Of a stretch of 64,000 nucleotides of DNA, positions 50,807 to 59,661 are shown piece by piece. A model generated the notes under the pieces. That model searched no databases. It had not been told where the DNA came from and worked only from the letters and a program-made list of their open reading frames with translations. The position numbers and the translations under genes are program-made. The stretch lies in the NCBI RefSeq assembly GCF_900016645.1, contig NZ_CDGJ01000003.1. The stretch is one strand, 5' to 3'. The stretch comes from Acididesulfobacillus acetoxydans. Lineage in GTDB: Bacteria > Bacillota > Desulfitobacteriia > Desulfitobacteriales > Desulfitobacteriaceae. Each line of letters starts with the position of its first letter. Within the stretch, counting starts at the first letter, position 1.

Positions 50807-52507
50807 TCAGGACAGCCTTCCCGTGGCCGCCGGGCCTTGTCTTTTCCGGGTATCCTCCTTTGGCCGCGCCTCCGCTCCCTCCGGCCGCTCTCTCAGATCT
50901 TGCGATTCCGATTTCAAATTGAGAATCCGGTCCGCCGACAAGGCCAGCTCCATGAGGCCCCGCCCGTTTGGCCTGGGAGCAACAAAAAATTTAAAGCGCT
51001 GCTTGTCTTCCACTCTTTCGATAATCGGCGTAATATAATAGGGAATTTCCCCCGCCGCCACCCGCCGAAACTGGTCGTTCAGCGGAAAAATCGAGCTTCC
51101 TTCGATAGATTTCTGGGTCGCTAAGGAAAAGATCCCTTCCCGATCTGTTAAGTAAATGTCATCCACATCCAGTTCCCGTTTTAACCGTTCCAGATCCTCG
51201 CGGGTGATCTCTTTTTCCGTGTCATAAGCCCGGAAGCGTTTGCCCCGGGTCACAAGAGTCTGGTTCAGGGCCTTTTCCGCAACCCATTGCTGCAATTCAT
51301 TGGCGGACTCCGTCAGTTCGGCCAAAACCGTCCCGTTCCTTTCCAAAACCCGGCTCTGCTCCTCCATCGCTGCGGACACCTCCTCGGCACTGGCGGCCGT
51401 CGCCTGAGTCACGGCCGCGATTTCCTCGCCTTGCGCCTGCATGTCCAGGGCACTCCGGCTTATGTTTTGCACGGCGGAAACGATGATTTCAACCTTCCCG
51501 CTCATGGTCCGCACAGCTCCCGCCACCCCGTCAAAAATCCCGGTCGCTTGGCCTACTGCTTTCACACTTTCCCGCAGATGCTCGGACAAAGCATTTTCTG
51601 ACTTAGCGACCCGCTCTATGCCCTCGGTAATCCCCCCCAGGTTATTGCGTATCTCCTGGACGTGTTGGGTGGATTGCTCGGCCAGCTTTTTAACTTCCTC
51701 CGCCACGACAGAAAACCCGCGGCCCGCCTCCCCCGCGCGAGCCGCTTCAATCGCCGCGTTTAAAGCCAGTAAGGAAGTCTGGCCCGCGATCCCCTCGATC
51801 AGCTTCAGCACACCTCCGATCCCTTCGGACTCGCTGCTGAGACGCTCCACCGCTTCGTGCGTCTTATCCGCGTTTTCTCGCATAAAGCCCATCGTTTCCG
51901 TCAACAGGCGGGTGGTCTCGACCCCTCTTGCCGACGATTTTCGTGCTTCCTCTGCCTCCCGAGCCAGCTCCCCCGCTTGCTCCCGCGCCTTACCCGCGTC
52001 CTCACCGAGTGAAGCGACCAAGCGGTGGATCTCTTCTGCCAAAACCGCCTGGCGACTATTCTGTTCCGCGATTTGGGTCACACTGGCCGTAACCTCCTCA
52101 GTCCCCGCTTGGGTTTCCAAAAAGGCTTGGAAAATCTCATCCGCCGTGGCGTGCACTCTCACTGACAATCCGACCGCTGAGCCCAAGAAGAGGTGAATAC
52201 TCTCCTGGACTTTCGCTATGGCCGTCAGCAAGCTCTGAAAAAAGCCCGAGTTTTGCGGAACTTCTTGGAAATAATCGCCCAGCGCGATTTCCCTGGCGAC
52301 CCTGTCAGAGGCCAGCAAAGGCCGGATGACGCTCTTCCAGACCAGAAGGAAGACAACTCCCCCTTCAATGAGAACCTCCAGAACCTCCAACGGAATCCGG
52401 TAGTAAGACATCTTCCCGGCGACCCCCAGCAGCGCTTGGAATCCCCCTTGAATAAAGGAAAAAATGAGCAAGATGGCGATCATCAGCCGCGCCAACTTCG
52501 TTTTCAA
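50807..52507 (-). CDS. Methyl-accepting chemotaxis protein with C-terminal sensor-like domain
   Basis: 566 residues, TTG start with AAGGAGG. Two membrane segments close together (about 7-28 and 43-60) with no periplasmic sensor between them, then a short HAMP-like stretch and a methyl-accepting signalling domain containing IAGQTSLLALNAAIEAARAGEAGRGFSVVAEEVKKLAEQS. After it comes a further domain of ~150 residues (AYDTEKEITREDLERLKREL, IYLTDREGIFSLATQKSIEG) that resembles PAS/Cache-like sensors and would be cytoplasmic. The adjacency to a purine-catabolic island suggests a nutrient cue, but the ligand is unknown. Confidence 0.9.
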   Translation of the reverse strand: MKTKLARLMIAILLIFSFIQGGFQALLGVAGKMSYYRIPLEVLEVLIEGGVVFLLVWKSVIRPLLASDRVAREIALGDYFQEVPQNSGFFQSLLTAIAKVQESIHLFLGSAVGLSVRVHATADEIFQAFLETQAGTEEVTASVTQIAEQNSRQAVLAEEIHRLVASLGEDAGKAREQAGELAREAEEARKSSARGVETTRLLTETMGFMRENADKTHEAVERLSSESEGIGGVLKLIEGIAGQTSLLALNAAIEAARAGEAGRGFSVVAEEVKKLAEQSTQHVQEIRNNLGGITEGIERVAKSENALSEHLRESVKAVGQATGIFDGVAGAVRTMSGKVEIIVSAVQNISRSALDMQAQGEEIAAVTQATAASAEEVSAAMEEQSRVLERNGTVLAELTESANELQQWVAEKALNQTLVTRGKRFRAYDTEKEITREDLERLKRELDVDDIYLTDREGIFSLATQKSIEGSSIFPLNDQFRRVAAGEIPYYITPIIERVEDKQRFKFFVAPRPNGRGLMELALSADRILNLKSESQDLRERPEGAEARPKEDTRKRQGPAATGRLS

Positions 52508-52995
52508 CAGAATACCTCCTTTTGCGGCGTCGTCTGCCCGGGCGAAACCCTACACCGGATCGTTTCGCTCCGCAACAGATAATGGCAAGTTTTGTGCCAG
52601 GGTCCAAAACGCCTTCGAGCGCACTTCCGGCAGTACGGCCAGCCGTTTTTCTCTATAAATCCCTCCTTTCCGGGTCTCATATTGATACTAGGTTCCTACT
52701 TTGATACCCGTTTTTACCCGCGCCGGCACGCTCTTTCCCTCAGCCGATTTACAAGCTATATTAGTTATCGTCCGCGCTTGCCCTTCGCTTAATCACGGCG
52801 TTTATTTTTTTCTTCCGAACCTTTCCCAACCGGTTTTGCGCAATACTTTTTTCCTTAGTAGGACCGGCTTTCCGGGACGAACTAAACAGACCTTACAACT
52901 TTACTGCTCCGCATCATAACTTCCTCATACCGGGGCCATTTTTTGCAGGGGCTATTTTGCAGGGGCTATTTTGCAGATCTGGCAGCTTTCGTGTC
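52508..52995. other. Divergent intergenic region MCP / carboxypeptidase
   Basis: About 490 bp without a gene. It must hold the MCP promoter (minus) and most of the carboxypeptidase 5' region (plus). Short repeats such as GGGGCTATTTTGCAG (twice near 52948-52978) are visible. Nothing else is supported. Confidence 0.5.
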
Positions 52996-53024
52996 TTGTC
53001 GAATGACCTGATTCCCTGTAGAAT
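52996..53024 (+). promoter_or_regulatory. Sigma-A-type promoter of the carboxypeptidase gene
   Basis: TTGTCG (52996-53001), 17 bp, TAGAAT (53019-53024), about 40 bp before the ATG at 53067. Good spacing and fair box matches. Confidence 0.65.
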
Positions 53025-53066
53025 AAAATATGGCAAAAAAAATTCAACCACATTCAGGAGGGCATT

Positions 53067-54311
53067 ATGTCTGTACCGCAGCCGTCTCCCCAACCCGGGA
53101 AATCTTCGTTGTTCAAAGGCCTCTACCTAAAGATTCTTCTTATCGTGATCATTGTCTTGGCTATTGTGGGAGCGGGCTTTGCCCAGCTCAACCGCCCCTA
53201 CCCGCCGGTGGCCGCGGCACCCGTCACAGCGGGCACTGTTTTGCCCGGCAAATTTTCCGTCACTTTCCCCGCGCAGGGGGAAGCCGCTGTCGGAACCGAG
53301 AATTTAGGCGTCGTCGCTTCCTCGCCTGATCAAGCCTCGGTCGCTATCGCCAGCGTGGCCAAAATCATGACCGCCTATCTGGTCCTGAAGGCCCATCCTT
53401 TGCAGCCGGGGGAAAGCGGACCCGTCCTGACAATGACGGCCCAAGATGTAGCTGACTATCAGCAGGGCCTTCAGAACAATTATTCTGTCCTTAAAGTTAC
53501 TCAGGGAGAACAATTGACGGAGAGACAACTCCTCGAGGGTCTCCTCCTCCCTTCCGGCGACAACATCGCGGATACTTTGGCCCGTTGGGTCTCGGGATCG
53601 GATTCAGCTTTCGTGGCGAAGATGAACGAAACCGCTAAATCCCTGAAGATGACATCCACTCACTACGCCGATGCCAGCGGAGTCAGTCCGGCCACTGTGA
53701 GCAGCGCGGTGGACCAAATCAAATTGGCCCAAGCAGCGATGCAGGACCGCGCTTTCCGCTCGATCGTCGCCATGCCTCAAGCCATCCTTCCCGTGGCCGG
53801 CAAGGTCTTTAACGTGGACGGAATGCTGGGTAAACACGGCATCGTCGGCATCAAGACCGGCTCCACCTCAGAGGCCGGCGGCTGCTTCATCTCGGCCACA
53901 CCCGTGGTTGACGGGAGCAGCACCCACTACATCATCGGCGCAGTCCTGGGCCAAAAAACCGCTCTATCCTTGCAAAGTGCCTTCGACGCTACCGTGCAAA
54001 TGCTCGATCAAGTACGTCCCGAGTTCAAATCCTACACCCTGCCTCAGCCTGCCGGGGGCTTTGCTCAAATCTCCACAGCCTGGCATGCGCAAAGCCCTTT
54101 GAAGACCACCCAGCCGGTGCAGGTTTTCGGCTATCCCGGCCTCAAAGTTCAGTACAGCACCCAGCTGCTTCACAGTCAACTCCCGCTGGCAGTCGGCGAT
54201 CAAGCCGCGAACTTAAAAGTGCAGGCAGGCAGCCAGGTCCAGACCATTCCCCTGCGTACGGTTCAGAAAGTCACGCCGCCGGGATTGCTCTGGAAACTGT
54301 TCCGGCTCTAA
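53067..54311 (+). CDS. D-alanyl-D-alanine carboxypeptidase (DacA/PBP5-like)
   Basis: 414 residues, the only plus-strand gene. Cytoplasmic start, one membrane anchor (about 22-39, KILLIVIIVLAIVGAGFAQ), then the penicillin-binding fold: S-x-x-K as SVAK at 96-99, S-x-N as SGDN near 158, and KTG in GIVGIKTGSTSEAGG. It trims D-Ala from peptidoglycan stem peptides at the outer membrane face. No C-terminal anchor is clear. AGGAGGG precedes the ATG. The N-terminal anchor rather than cleavable signal is inferred from the lack of a good cleavage site. Confidence 0.93.
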   Translation: MSVPQPSPQPGKSSLFKGLYLKILLIVIIVLAIVGAGFAQLNRPYPPVAAAPVTAGTVLPGKFSVTFPAQGEAAVGTENLGVVASSPDQASVAIASVAKIMTAYLVLKAHPLQPGESGPVLTMTAQDVADYQQGLQNNYSVLKVTQGEQLTERQLLEGLLLPSGDNIADTLARWVSGSDSAFVAKMNETAKSLKMTSTHYADASGVSPATVSSAVDQIKLAQAAMQDRAFRSIVAMPQAILPVAGKVFNVDGMLGKHGIVGIKTGSTSEAGGCFISATPVVDGSSTHYIIGAVLGQKTALSLQSAFDATVQMLDQVRPEFKSYTLPQPAGGFAQISTAWHAQSPLKTTQPVQVFGYPGLKVQYSTQLLHSQLPLAVGDQAANLKVQAGSQVQTIPLRTVQKVTPPGLLWKLFRL

Positions 54312-54713
54312 ACGCGGCATGATAGATGCCTGAGCGCGCACGACACGGAAATACCCCTGCAAGCAAAAAGCCTCTGCTTTCAGATAGGATGACCAAGAGG
54401 CTTAGCCGCATACCTCCGGCTTTCGCCATGGGGAGATTCAGAGTAAGAAAACTCGGCTGGCACCAAGCTAAGAAAAAGCCGGAAAGAAAATTCTTTCCGG
54501 CTTTTTTCCGTTGACGGGATCAGCAGCTCGGTCCCTATATCTTGTTCATCTCTTGTACCGTCCCCCAATACAAGACTTACTATACGGGATCTACTATACG
54601 GGATCTACTATTCAGGACCTTCTTTACAGGACCTCCTATGCATTTCTTCCCGTAGTCATGCGGCTTTCTCCTTCCTCACTCTGTCTTGCATTCTGCCACA
54701 GGCTCGTCCTGCC
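54312..54713. other. Convergent intergenic region
   Basis: No gene. It lies between the carboxypeptidase and the YhgE gene, whose transcripts converge. Apart from the terminator at 54473-54506 there is an 8-bp stem AAGCCTCT/AGAGGCTT (54368-54375 with 54396-54403) and short ATACGGGATCTACT direct repeats near 54582-54610. Confidence 0.55.
54473..54506. terminator. Bidirectional rho-independent terminator
   Basis: Perfect 14-bp stem AAAAAGCCGGAAAG / CTTTCCGGCTTTTT around AAAATT, with a T-run on the plus strand and an A-run (T-run on minus) at the other side. Serves the carboxypeptidase (plus) and the YhgE operon (minus), which converge here. Confidence 0.92.
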
Positions 54714-57551
54714 TCAGGCTCCAAGCTCAGGTGCCGGATGCAGATCCCGGACGCGTATTCTCGGCCTGGCAGCAAGCACTGCCAGGGCGAGGGAGAAAAG
54801 TCCGAAACCTGCCAGGACCATGAGGTCGGTCCCGAGCGGGATCACCGAACTTCCCGAGATAATCTGTCTCAACCCGGCCGTCGCGTAGGTCATCGGCAGG
54901 AAGGGGGAGATCACCCGGAAGAACTTCGGCACCAGTTCCAAGGGGAAAGTTCCGCCGCTGGACGTCAGCTGTAACATCAGCAGCACGATCGCGGCGAAGC
55001 GCCCGACCATACCGGCCGCTGCGACCAAGAGCTGCATGATGGCAATGAAAGTCAGACTCAGGAGAATGTTAAAACCATAAAAAGCCAGAACGTTGAGCGG
55101 ATGCAGGCCGAGTACCTCAATCAAGACCAAGGAAGACACCACGGCCTGCAGTACGCCCAGGAGAGCGAAGGTCAAATACTTACCCAAGACAATATTCCAG
55201 GGTGAAACGCGGGAGGTGATCAGGCGCTTCTCCTTAATGTTAATGAGGAAGAAAAGCACCAAGGCCCCAACCCACAAAGACAAAGGAATGAAGTAAGGAG
55301 CAAAACCCGTCCCATAGGTCTGCACGGGATTCAGAGCATCTTTCACAATCCGCACCGGTTCCCCCATGTCTTTGGACACGAGCGACCGCTGTGCCGGCAA
55401 ATTCTCCCGCACCTGTTTTACGCCCTTATTTAAGCCTTTCAGCAACTTTTGGCTTCCCGTCTTGGCTGTGTCGATTCCTTGGGTCAGTCCCGCGCTCCCG
55501 CTGTGCAAAGCCGTCAAACCACTTTGCAGGGAGGCGGAACCGCTTGCCGCCTGAGCCACTCCCTCGCTCACCGTCCGGGCTCCTTGGGCCAATTGCAGCG
55601 CACCTTGGTTCAAGCCCGCCAGGTGCCCGGCAAATGTTTGAAATCCCCGCTCCAGCTCTCTTAAAGCACCCGTCAGGGCATTCAAACCGCTGCTCAGCTT
55701 TTGCCCTCCGTCCACGAGCTGGGGAAAGCCCTGGGCTCCTTGGACTAAACCCGCGGAAAGCCCGGAAGCCCCGGATGTCAGTTGGCTCAAGCCCGCCGTG
55801 AGCGCGGCCGAGCCGCGGTTGGCCTCTTTAAGCCCGCTGTTCAGACCCGCCGCCCCGGTCTGCAGCCGCCCCGCCCCATTGAGGAGCCGGTCCAGGCCGC
55901 CGTTGCTCGTGCCGAGAAGCTGATCTAAGCCTGTGCTCATTTGATTGGCTCCGTTATTAAGAGCCTCCACCCCGCCGTAGACCGTCTGAGGGTTAGCCGG
56001 GGAATCATTGGTATTGTACAAGCCGGCATCCAGTTGCTGTAACCCCGTCAGGGCCGATGGCTGAGCCGGATCCGTCATAGGCCCCGTGAGCCCCGCGGCC
56101 ACCTGCCCCAATCCGGCAGCGGCAGACTTGACCCCCGCCGTAATCCCGGTGGCCGGATCCGTGTTGGTGGGATCGAGAGTCGGCTGAACACTTTTCACCG
56201 CAGCGAACGCCGTCATAAAATCCTGGTTCTGGGCTAAGGCCGGGTCGGATGCCTCCATTTTCGCCAAAGACGCGGCAGCGGTCTGCAAAGCCTGGCTGTC
56301 CTGGCTCAGCCCCGCGGATGCCTGAGTCAGGCCGGAGGAAATTTGGCTCACACTCCCAGCCGCGGTTTGAATCCCCGGCATGATCCGGCCGGTCAAAGCT
56401 TGGTGCGCCGAGAGCACCGCCTGAAGGAGCTGACTCTGGGCCGAAGTCTGCGCGGCCAGCGTATTCGCTCCGTTTATAAGAGCGGGGACTCCGTTCTCAG
56501 GGTCATTCAGTTGCTGCTTCATCCGGCTTAGGCCGGAGTACACTTGGCCGGCGCCGACCTCCAGCTGGGCCGAACCGCCGAGAAGCGCCCCTGTCCCGGA
56601 GGTCAGATTCTCTGCTCCGTCATAGGCGGCGGCCGCCCCCTTCCGGATCTCCGCCGCCCCGGCGGCCGCACTGCCGATCTCCCCCCCGGCTTTGTTCAAC
56701 CCACCGGCCAAACTCGCCGAACCGGCGGCCAGCTCAGCGCTCCCTTGCTGCGCCTGCTCCAGACCCGTGCCGATGGGGCTCGTCGCCGCGAACAGGGCCT
56801 GCGCCCCGTCAGCCAGGGTGACATTTCCTGCCGCCACCTGATTCGCTCCGCTCGCCGCTGACTTTAATCCCTGAGTAATCTTTCCGGCCCCTCCGGCGAC
56901 CGTCTGCAGCCGCTCAGTGATCTGCGCGCTGCCGGAAGCGGCTTGTTTCAGACCCTGATTCAGGTGCTGCGCGCCATCGGCCGCTGTCCGCATCCCGCTC
57001 TGCAAATCCGCCAGATTCAGGAAAACATTGTTCAGGAAGTCCCCCGCAATTTGCCCGTTAAACTCCCCTTTCAACTTCTCCGTTACTTTGTCGCCAATCT
57101 GCGAGGCCAAAAAGTTCTTGCTCGGATTGGAGTAATAAAACAAGCGGGCCTTCGGCGGGGTCTTACCGGATTTCGGGCCCCGGGTGATGTTGAGCAGGGT
57201 CTGGGAAAAGTCCGGCGGAATGATCAAAGCCAGGTCATATTTGGCCTCTTCCACCCCGTTTTTCGCATCCGCTTCGTTGGTGAACCTCCAGCCGACACTT
57301 GAATCCCCTTTCAGCTTTTTGACTAGATCTTCCCCGGCATGAATGGTCTCACCATTGCGTACCGCCGCCCGGTCTAAGTTGACCACCGCGACCTTCAGGT
57401 GATCCAAATGGCCATAAGGGTCCCAGAAAGCCGACAAATAAAGAAAACTGTAGAGCAGCGGCATGAAGCAAAGAGCCAGCGCCGCCAGCCGGGCAAAACG
57501 GTTACGCCAGAGCCGTTTCAGTTCCATATGGGCCAAGTGAACGAACTGCAT
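54714..57551 (-). CDS. YhgE/Pip-family membrane protein (ABC-2-like exporter)
   Basis: 945 residues. One N-terminal membrane segment (LAALALCFMPLLYSFLYL), a very long extracellular region of Ala/Gly/Leu/Ser repeats (pattern GA..L..GL..A..G, about residues 180-700) predicted as coiled coil, and five or six C-terminal membrane segments of ABC-2 type. Family includes Lactococcus phage infection protein Pip and Bacillus YhgE; EsaA of type VII secretion is distantly alike. Its start overlaps the end of the ATPase gene by 50 bp, so the two likely form one transporter. AAGGCGGTGAG precedes the ATG. Confidence 0.9.
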   Translation of the reverse strand: MQFVHLAHMELKRLWRNRFARLAALALCFMPLLYSFLYLSAFWDPYGHLDHLKVAVVNLDRAAVRNGETIHAGEDLVKKLKGDSSVGWRFTNEADAKNGVEEAKYDLALIIPPDFSQTLLNITRGPKSGKTPPKARLFYYSNPSKNFLASQIGDKVTEKLKGEFNGQIAGDFLNNVFLNLADLQSGMRTAADGAQHLNQGLKQAASGSAQITERLQTVAGGAGKITQGLKSAASGANQVAAGNVTLADGAQALFAATSPIGTGLEQAQQGSAELAAGSASLAGGLNKAGGEIGSAAAGAAEIRKGAAAAYDGAENLTSGTGALLGGSAQLEVGAGQVYSGLSRMKQQLNDPENGVPALINGANTLAAQTSAQSQLLQAVLSAHQALTGRIMPGIQTAAGSVSQISSGLTQASAGLSQDSQALQTAAASLAKMEASDPALAQNQDFMTAFAAVKSVQPTLDPTNTDPATGITAGVKSAAAGLGQVAAGLTGPMTDPAQPSALTGLQQLDAGLYNTNDSPANPQTVYGGVEALNNGANQMSTGLDQLLGTSNGGLDRLLNGAGRLQTGAAGLNSGLKEANRGSAALTAGLSQLTSGASGLSAGLVQGAQGFPQLVDGGQKLSSGLNALTGALRELERGFQTFAGHLAGLNQGALQLAQGARTVSEGVAQAASGSASLQSGLTALHSGSAGLTQGIDTAKTGSQKLLKGLNKGVKQVRENLPAQRSLVSKDMGEPVRIVKDALNPVQTYGTGFAPYFIPLSLWVGALVLFFLINIKEKRLITSRVSPWNIVLGKYLTFALLGVLQAVVSSLVLIEVLGLHPLNVLAFYGFNILLSLTFIAIMQLLVAAAGMVGRFAAIVLLMLQLTSSGGTFPLELVPKFFRVISPFLPMTYATAGLRQIISGSSVIPLGTDLMVLAGFGLFSLALAVLAARPRIRVRDLHPAPELGA

Positions 57552-58224
57552 GAAAACTCACCGCCTTTCCCTCAGGCATCGCAACAATTCTGTCACAGCG
57601 AAAAGCCGTTTCCTGCCGGCGGGTTGTCAGTACGACCGTCACTTCCCGCTCTTGCAACCGCCGCAAATGCTGCCAGAGAACCCCTGTCTCCTCGGCCGTC
57701 AAGCTCAATTCGGGTTCATCTAAAAGATAAACCCCCGGTTCTCCCACGCCGGCGACAGCCAGATTGACCAAGGCTTGCTCCATCGCTCCCACCCGGTCAA
57801 CCATCTGATCCCGCACGTCCTGCAAAGAAAACCTTCTCAGCACCTTGCGCACACTGTCCCCCGGATCCCGAGCCCCCACAGCCCGGGCTTGAAAGAGAAG
57901 GTTCTCCTCCACCGTCAGATTATAAAAAAGCGGATTAAAATCCCGAACAACACCTAACCCGATCATTTTGTTCGCCTTCTTCCCCTCTTTCAGCACGTCA
58001 ACGTCGTCGCAGCGTACCTCCCCGCTTTTGGGCTTTAAGAGCCCGGCCAGGAGCAAGAGCAAAGCGGTTTTTCCGCTGGCGCTTCCTCCGTAGATTCCCG
58101 TTACCTGCCCCATCGGAAAAGTCAGGCTGAGTCCGGCGAACACCGTGTTCCTTCCGTCTCTCACTGTGATGTCATGACATGAAAGTACCACCCGAAAAAC
58201 CCCCTTTTTTCTCTTAAAAGACAT
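57502..58224 (-). CDS. ABC transporter ATP-binding protein
   Basis: 240 residues. Walker A GIYGGSASGKTALLLLLAGL, Walker B GVYLLDEPELSLT and a D-loop are clear. The C signature, normally LSGGQ, is replaced by a degenerate GAMEQALVNLA, which is odd and may lower ATP turnover or mark a specialised subfamily. Start not firm: no strong ribosome site precedes the ATG at 58224. Partner of the YhgE-like protein; both are probably repressed by the TetR protein upstream. Confidence 0.87.
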   Translation of the reverse strand: MSFKRKKGVFRVVLSCHDITVRDGRNTVFAGLSLTFPMGQVTGIYGGSASGKTALLLLLAGLLKPKSGEVRCDDVDVLKEGKKANKMIGLGVVRDFNPLFYNLTVEENLLFQARAVGARDPGDSVRKVLRRFSLQDVRDQMVDRVGAMEQALVNLAVAGVGEPGVYLLDEPELSLTAEETGVLWQHLRRLQEREVTVVLTTRRQETAFRCDRIVAMPEGKAVSFHAVRSLGPYGTETALA

Positions 58225-58380
58225 TCTTAATCACTGAGAGCCGGGAAGCTCACTTCTTCCTTCTCGTCTCTGATTTTCGCACCCCCGACTTTCTTGCCAC
58301 TGACTTCGCACCCCCAACTTTCTTGTCTCTGATTTTCCTCTCCGGCCTTCTCACCTCCGGCAATCACCCTCAATTTGTGT

Positions 58381-58394
58381 ACTGACCAGTCAGT
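58381..58394. promoter_or_regulatory. TetR operator-like palindrome 1
   Basis: ACTGACCAGTCAGT, dyad ACTGAC/GTCAGT with central CA, about 160 bp upstream of the ABC ATPase start. Shares the 12-mer ACTGACCAGTCA with the other two sites. Confidence 0.75.
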
Positions 58395-58566
58395 CACCCA
58401 CAGACAGTCTTTGTCTCGGATACTTCCCTCCCCAGCCTTCTCGGCTCCGGCTGTCAGTTCACCGGCTTGCTTGTTAACTAACTCGCTTGTCAACCGCCCT
58501 GCCTGTCACGGCCCGCTTGTCTCCCGCTTACTTTCCGCCGGCGCTTGGAATCAGCCCAGTTTGCGC

Positions 58567-58580
58567 ACTGACCAGTCAGT
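58567..58580. promoter_or_regulatory. TetR operator-like palindrome 2
   Basis: ACTGACCAGTCAGT, identical to the site at 58381, about 340 bp upstream of the ABC ATPase start. Confidence 0.75.
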
Positions 58581-58715
58581 CATCTGAGAGCTGTCACTGT
58601 CTTCCTCCTCAGCTCATCCCGTTGTGCCGGCAGCCCGAACTTACGCTTGGACCCCCACAAGTCACGCCGGTATCCGGTCCAAACCAAACTCGGACCCATG
58701 CGCAGTCTCCAGCCA

Positions 58716-58866
58716 TCCTGTCCCCGGACCCATGCTGTTCCGGACCCACGCTGCCCCCGGACCCACGCTGTCCCCGGACCATGCTGTCCCCCAACCATGC
58801 TGTCCCCCAACCACGCTGTCCCCCAACTCATCCTGTACCCAGGCCCATCCTGTACCCGGATCCATG
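58716..58866. repeat. 16-18 bp tandem repeat array
   Basis: About eight copies of a GGACCCACGCTGTCCCC-like unit that drifts to CCAACCATGCTGTCCC and CCCATCCTGTACCCGG. It lies just downstream of the tetR gene. No function is known. Confidence 0.85.
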
Positions 58867-58978
58867 CTTCCGCATGCCTATCCGTAAATGCCTGTCTCAT
58901 GCTGACTTTAGCTTAAGTAAGGGCTCAGGCCTAGGCTCCGACCCACGTTAAAGCCCCCGCTCACGCCCTGCCTGAGCC

Positions 58979-59557
58979 CTACCGGCTCTCCGTCAGAATC
59001 CCCCGCAGGGCATAATCCTGGAGTTCCCCGATGGTCGCCGCAATTTGCGCTTCCTGCTCCGCCAGCAGAAGATGCAGAGTAGCGGCAGCCGTCATGCCAA
59101 AGATCGCGCTGGAGAGCAGCGCACTGTCGGTCCGGCGCAGCTTTCCTTCCCGTATTCCCTGTTCTATCATCTCCGCCAGCAGGTGCAGGTAACGGTTCAA
59201 GGTCTCCCTGAACAGCCTCTGCCGCTCTTGTTTCCCCCAGACTTCACTGAGCAGAATCTTGGCAAACTCGGGGTGCTCATAGGAAAGGCGGGTTTGGAGC
59301 TCGATAGCTTTCCGCAACTTTGCCACCCCGTCCGGCATTTCAACGCAGGCCCGGGTTACGCTCTGGGTAAACCGTTCCACCGCGTCTTTCAGCAAGTGCA
59401 GAAACAAGTCCTCCTTGCTCTTGTAGCGGTAAAAAAGCGTCCCTTTCGCCACCTTGGCTTTAGCCGCGATCTCATCCATAGTCGCCCGCTCAAAACCCTT
59501 GGCCGCGAAAACTTCAAGGGAACTCTCCAGAATGGCCTGCTCTCTCAGATCCGGCAT
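58979..59557 (-). CDS. TetR-family transcriptional repressor
   Basis: 192 residues. N-terminal helix-turn-helix: ILESSLEVFAAKGFERATMDEIAAKAKVAKGTLFYRYKSKEDL; the C-terminal domain is helical with a C-terminal hydrophobic helix pair (FGMTAAATLHLLLAEQEAQI). A matching palindrome sits 44-57 bp upstream of its own start (59601-59614), and two more precede the ABC/YhgE operon, so it probably represses itself and the transporter. The ligand is unknown. GGAGCGG precedes the ATG. Confidence 0.93.
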   Translation of the reverse strand: MPDLREQAILESSLEVFAAKGFERATMDEIAAKAKVAKGTLFYRYKSKEDLFLHLLKDAVERFTQSVTRACVEMPDGVAKLRKAIELQTRLSYEHPEFAKILLSEVWGKQERQRLFRETLNRYLHLLAEMIEQGIREGKLRRTDSALLSSAIFGMTAAATLHLLLAEQEAQIAATIGELQDYALRGILTESR

Positions 59558-59600
59558 GACATCCGCTCCTTAAAAAACTTTCTCGAACAACTCTTTGGAT

Positions 59601-59614
59601 TGACTGGTCAGTCA
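59601..59614. promoter_or_regulatory. TetR operator-like palindrome 3 (autoregulation)
   Basis: TGACTGGTCAGTCA, dyad TGACTG/CAGTCA with central GT, in the short gap just upstream of tetR. Its reverse complement shares ACTGACCAGTCA with sites 1 and 2. Confidence 0.8.
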
Positions 59615-59661
59615 TATCTTACGAGGTTTGCGAATCTTTGTCAAGCTCCGCAAAAGGCGTT

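Larger units (their letters stand above)
58225..58978. other. Regulatory gap between tetR and the ABC gene
   Basis: About 750 bp with no supported gene. It carries two TetR operator-like palindromes and a 16-18 bp tandem array (58716-58866). Short pyrimidine-rich repeats (CACCCCC.ACTTTCTTG type) lie at 58278-58335. Confidence 0.6.
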
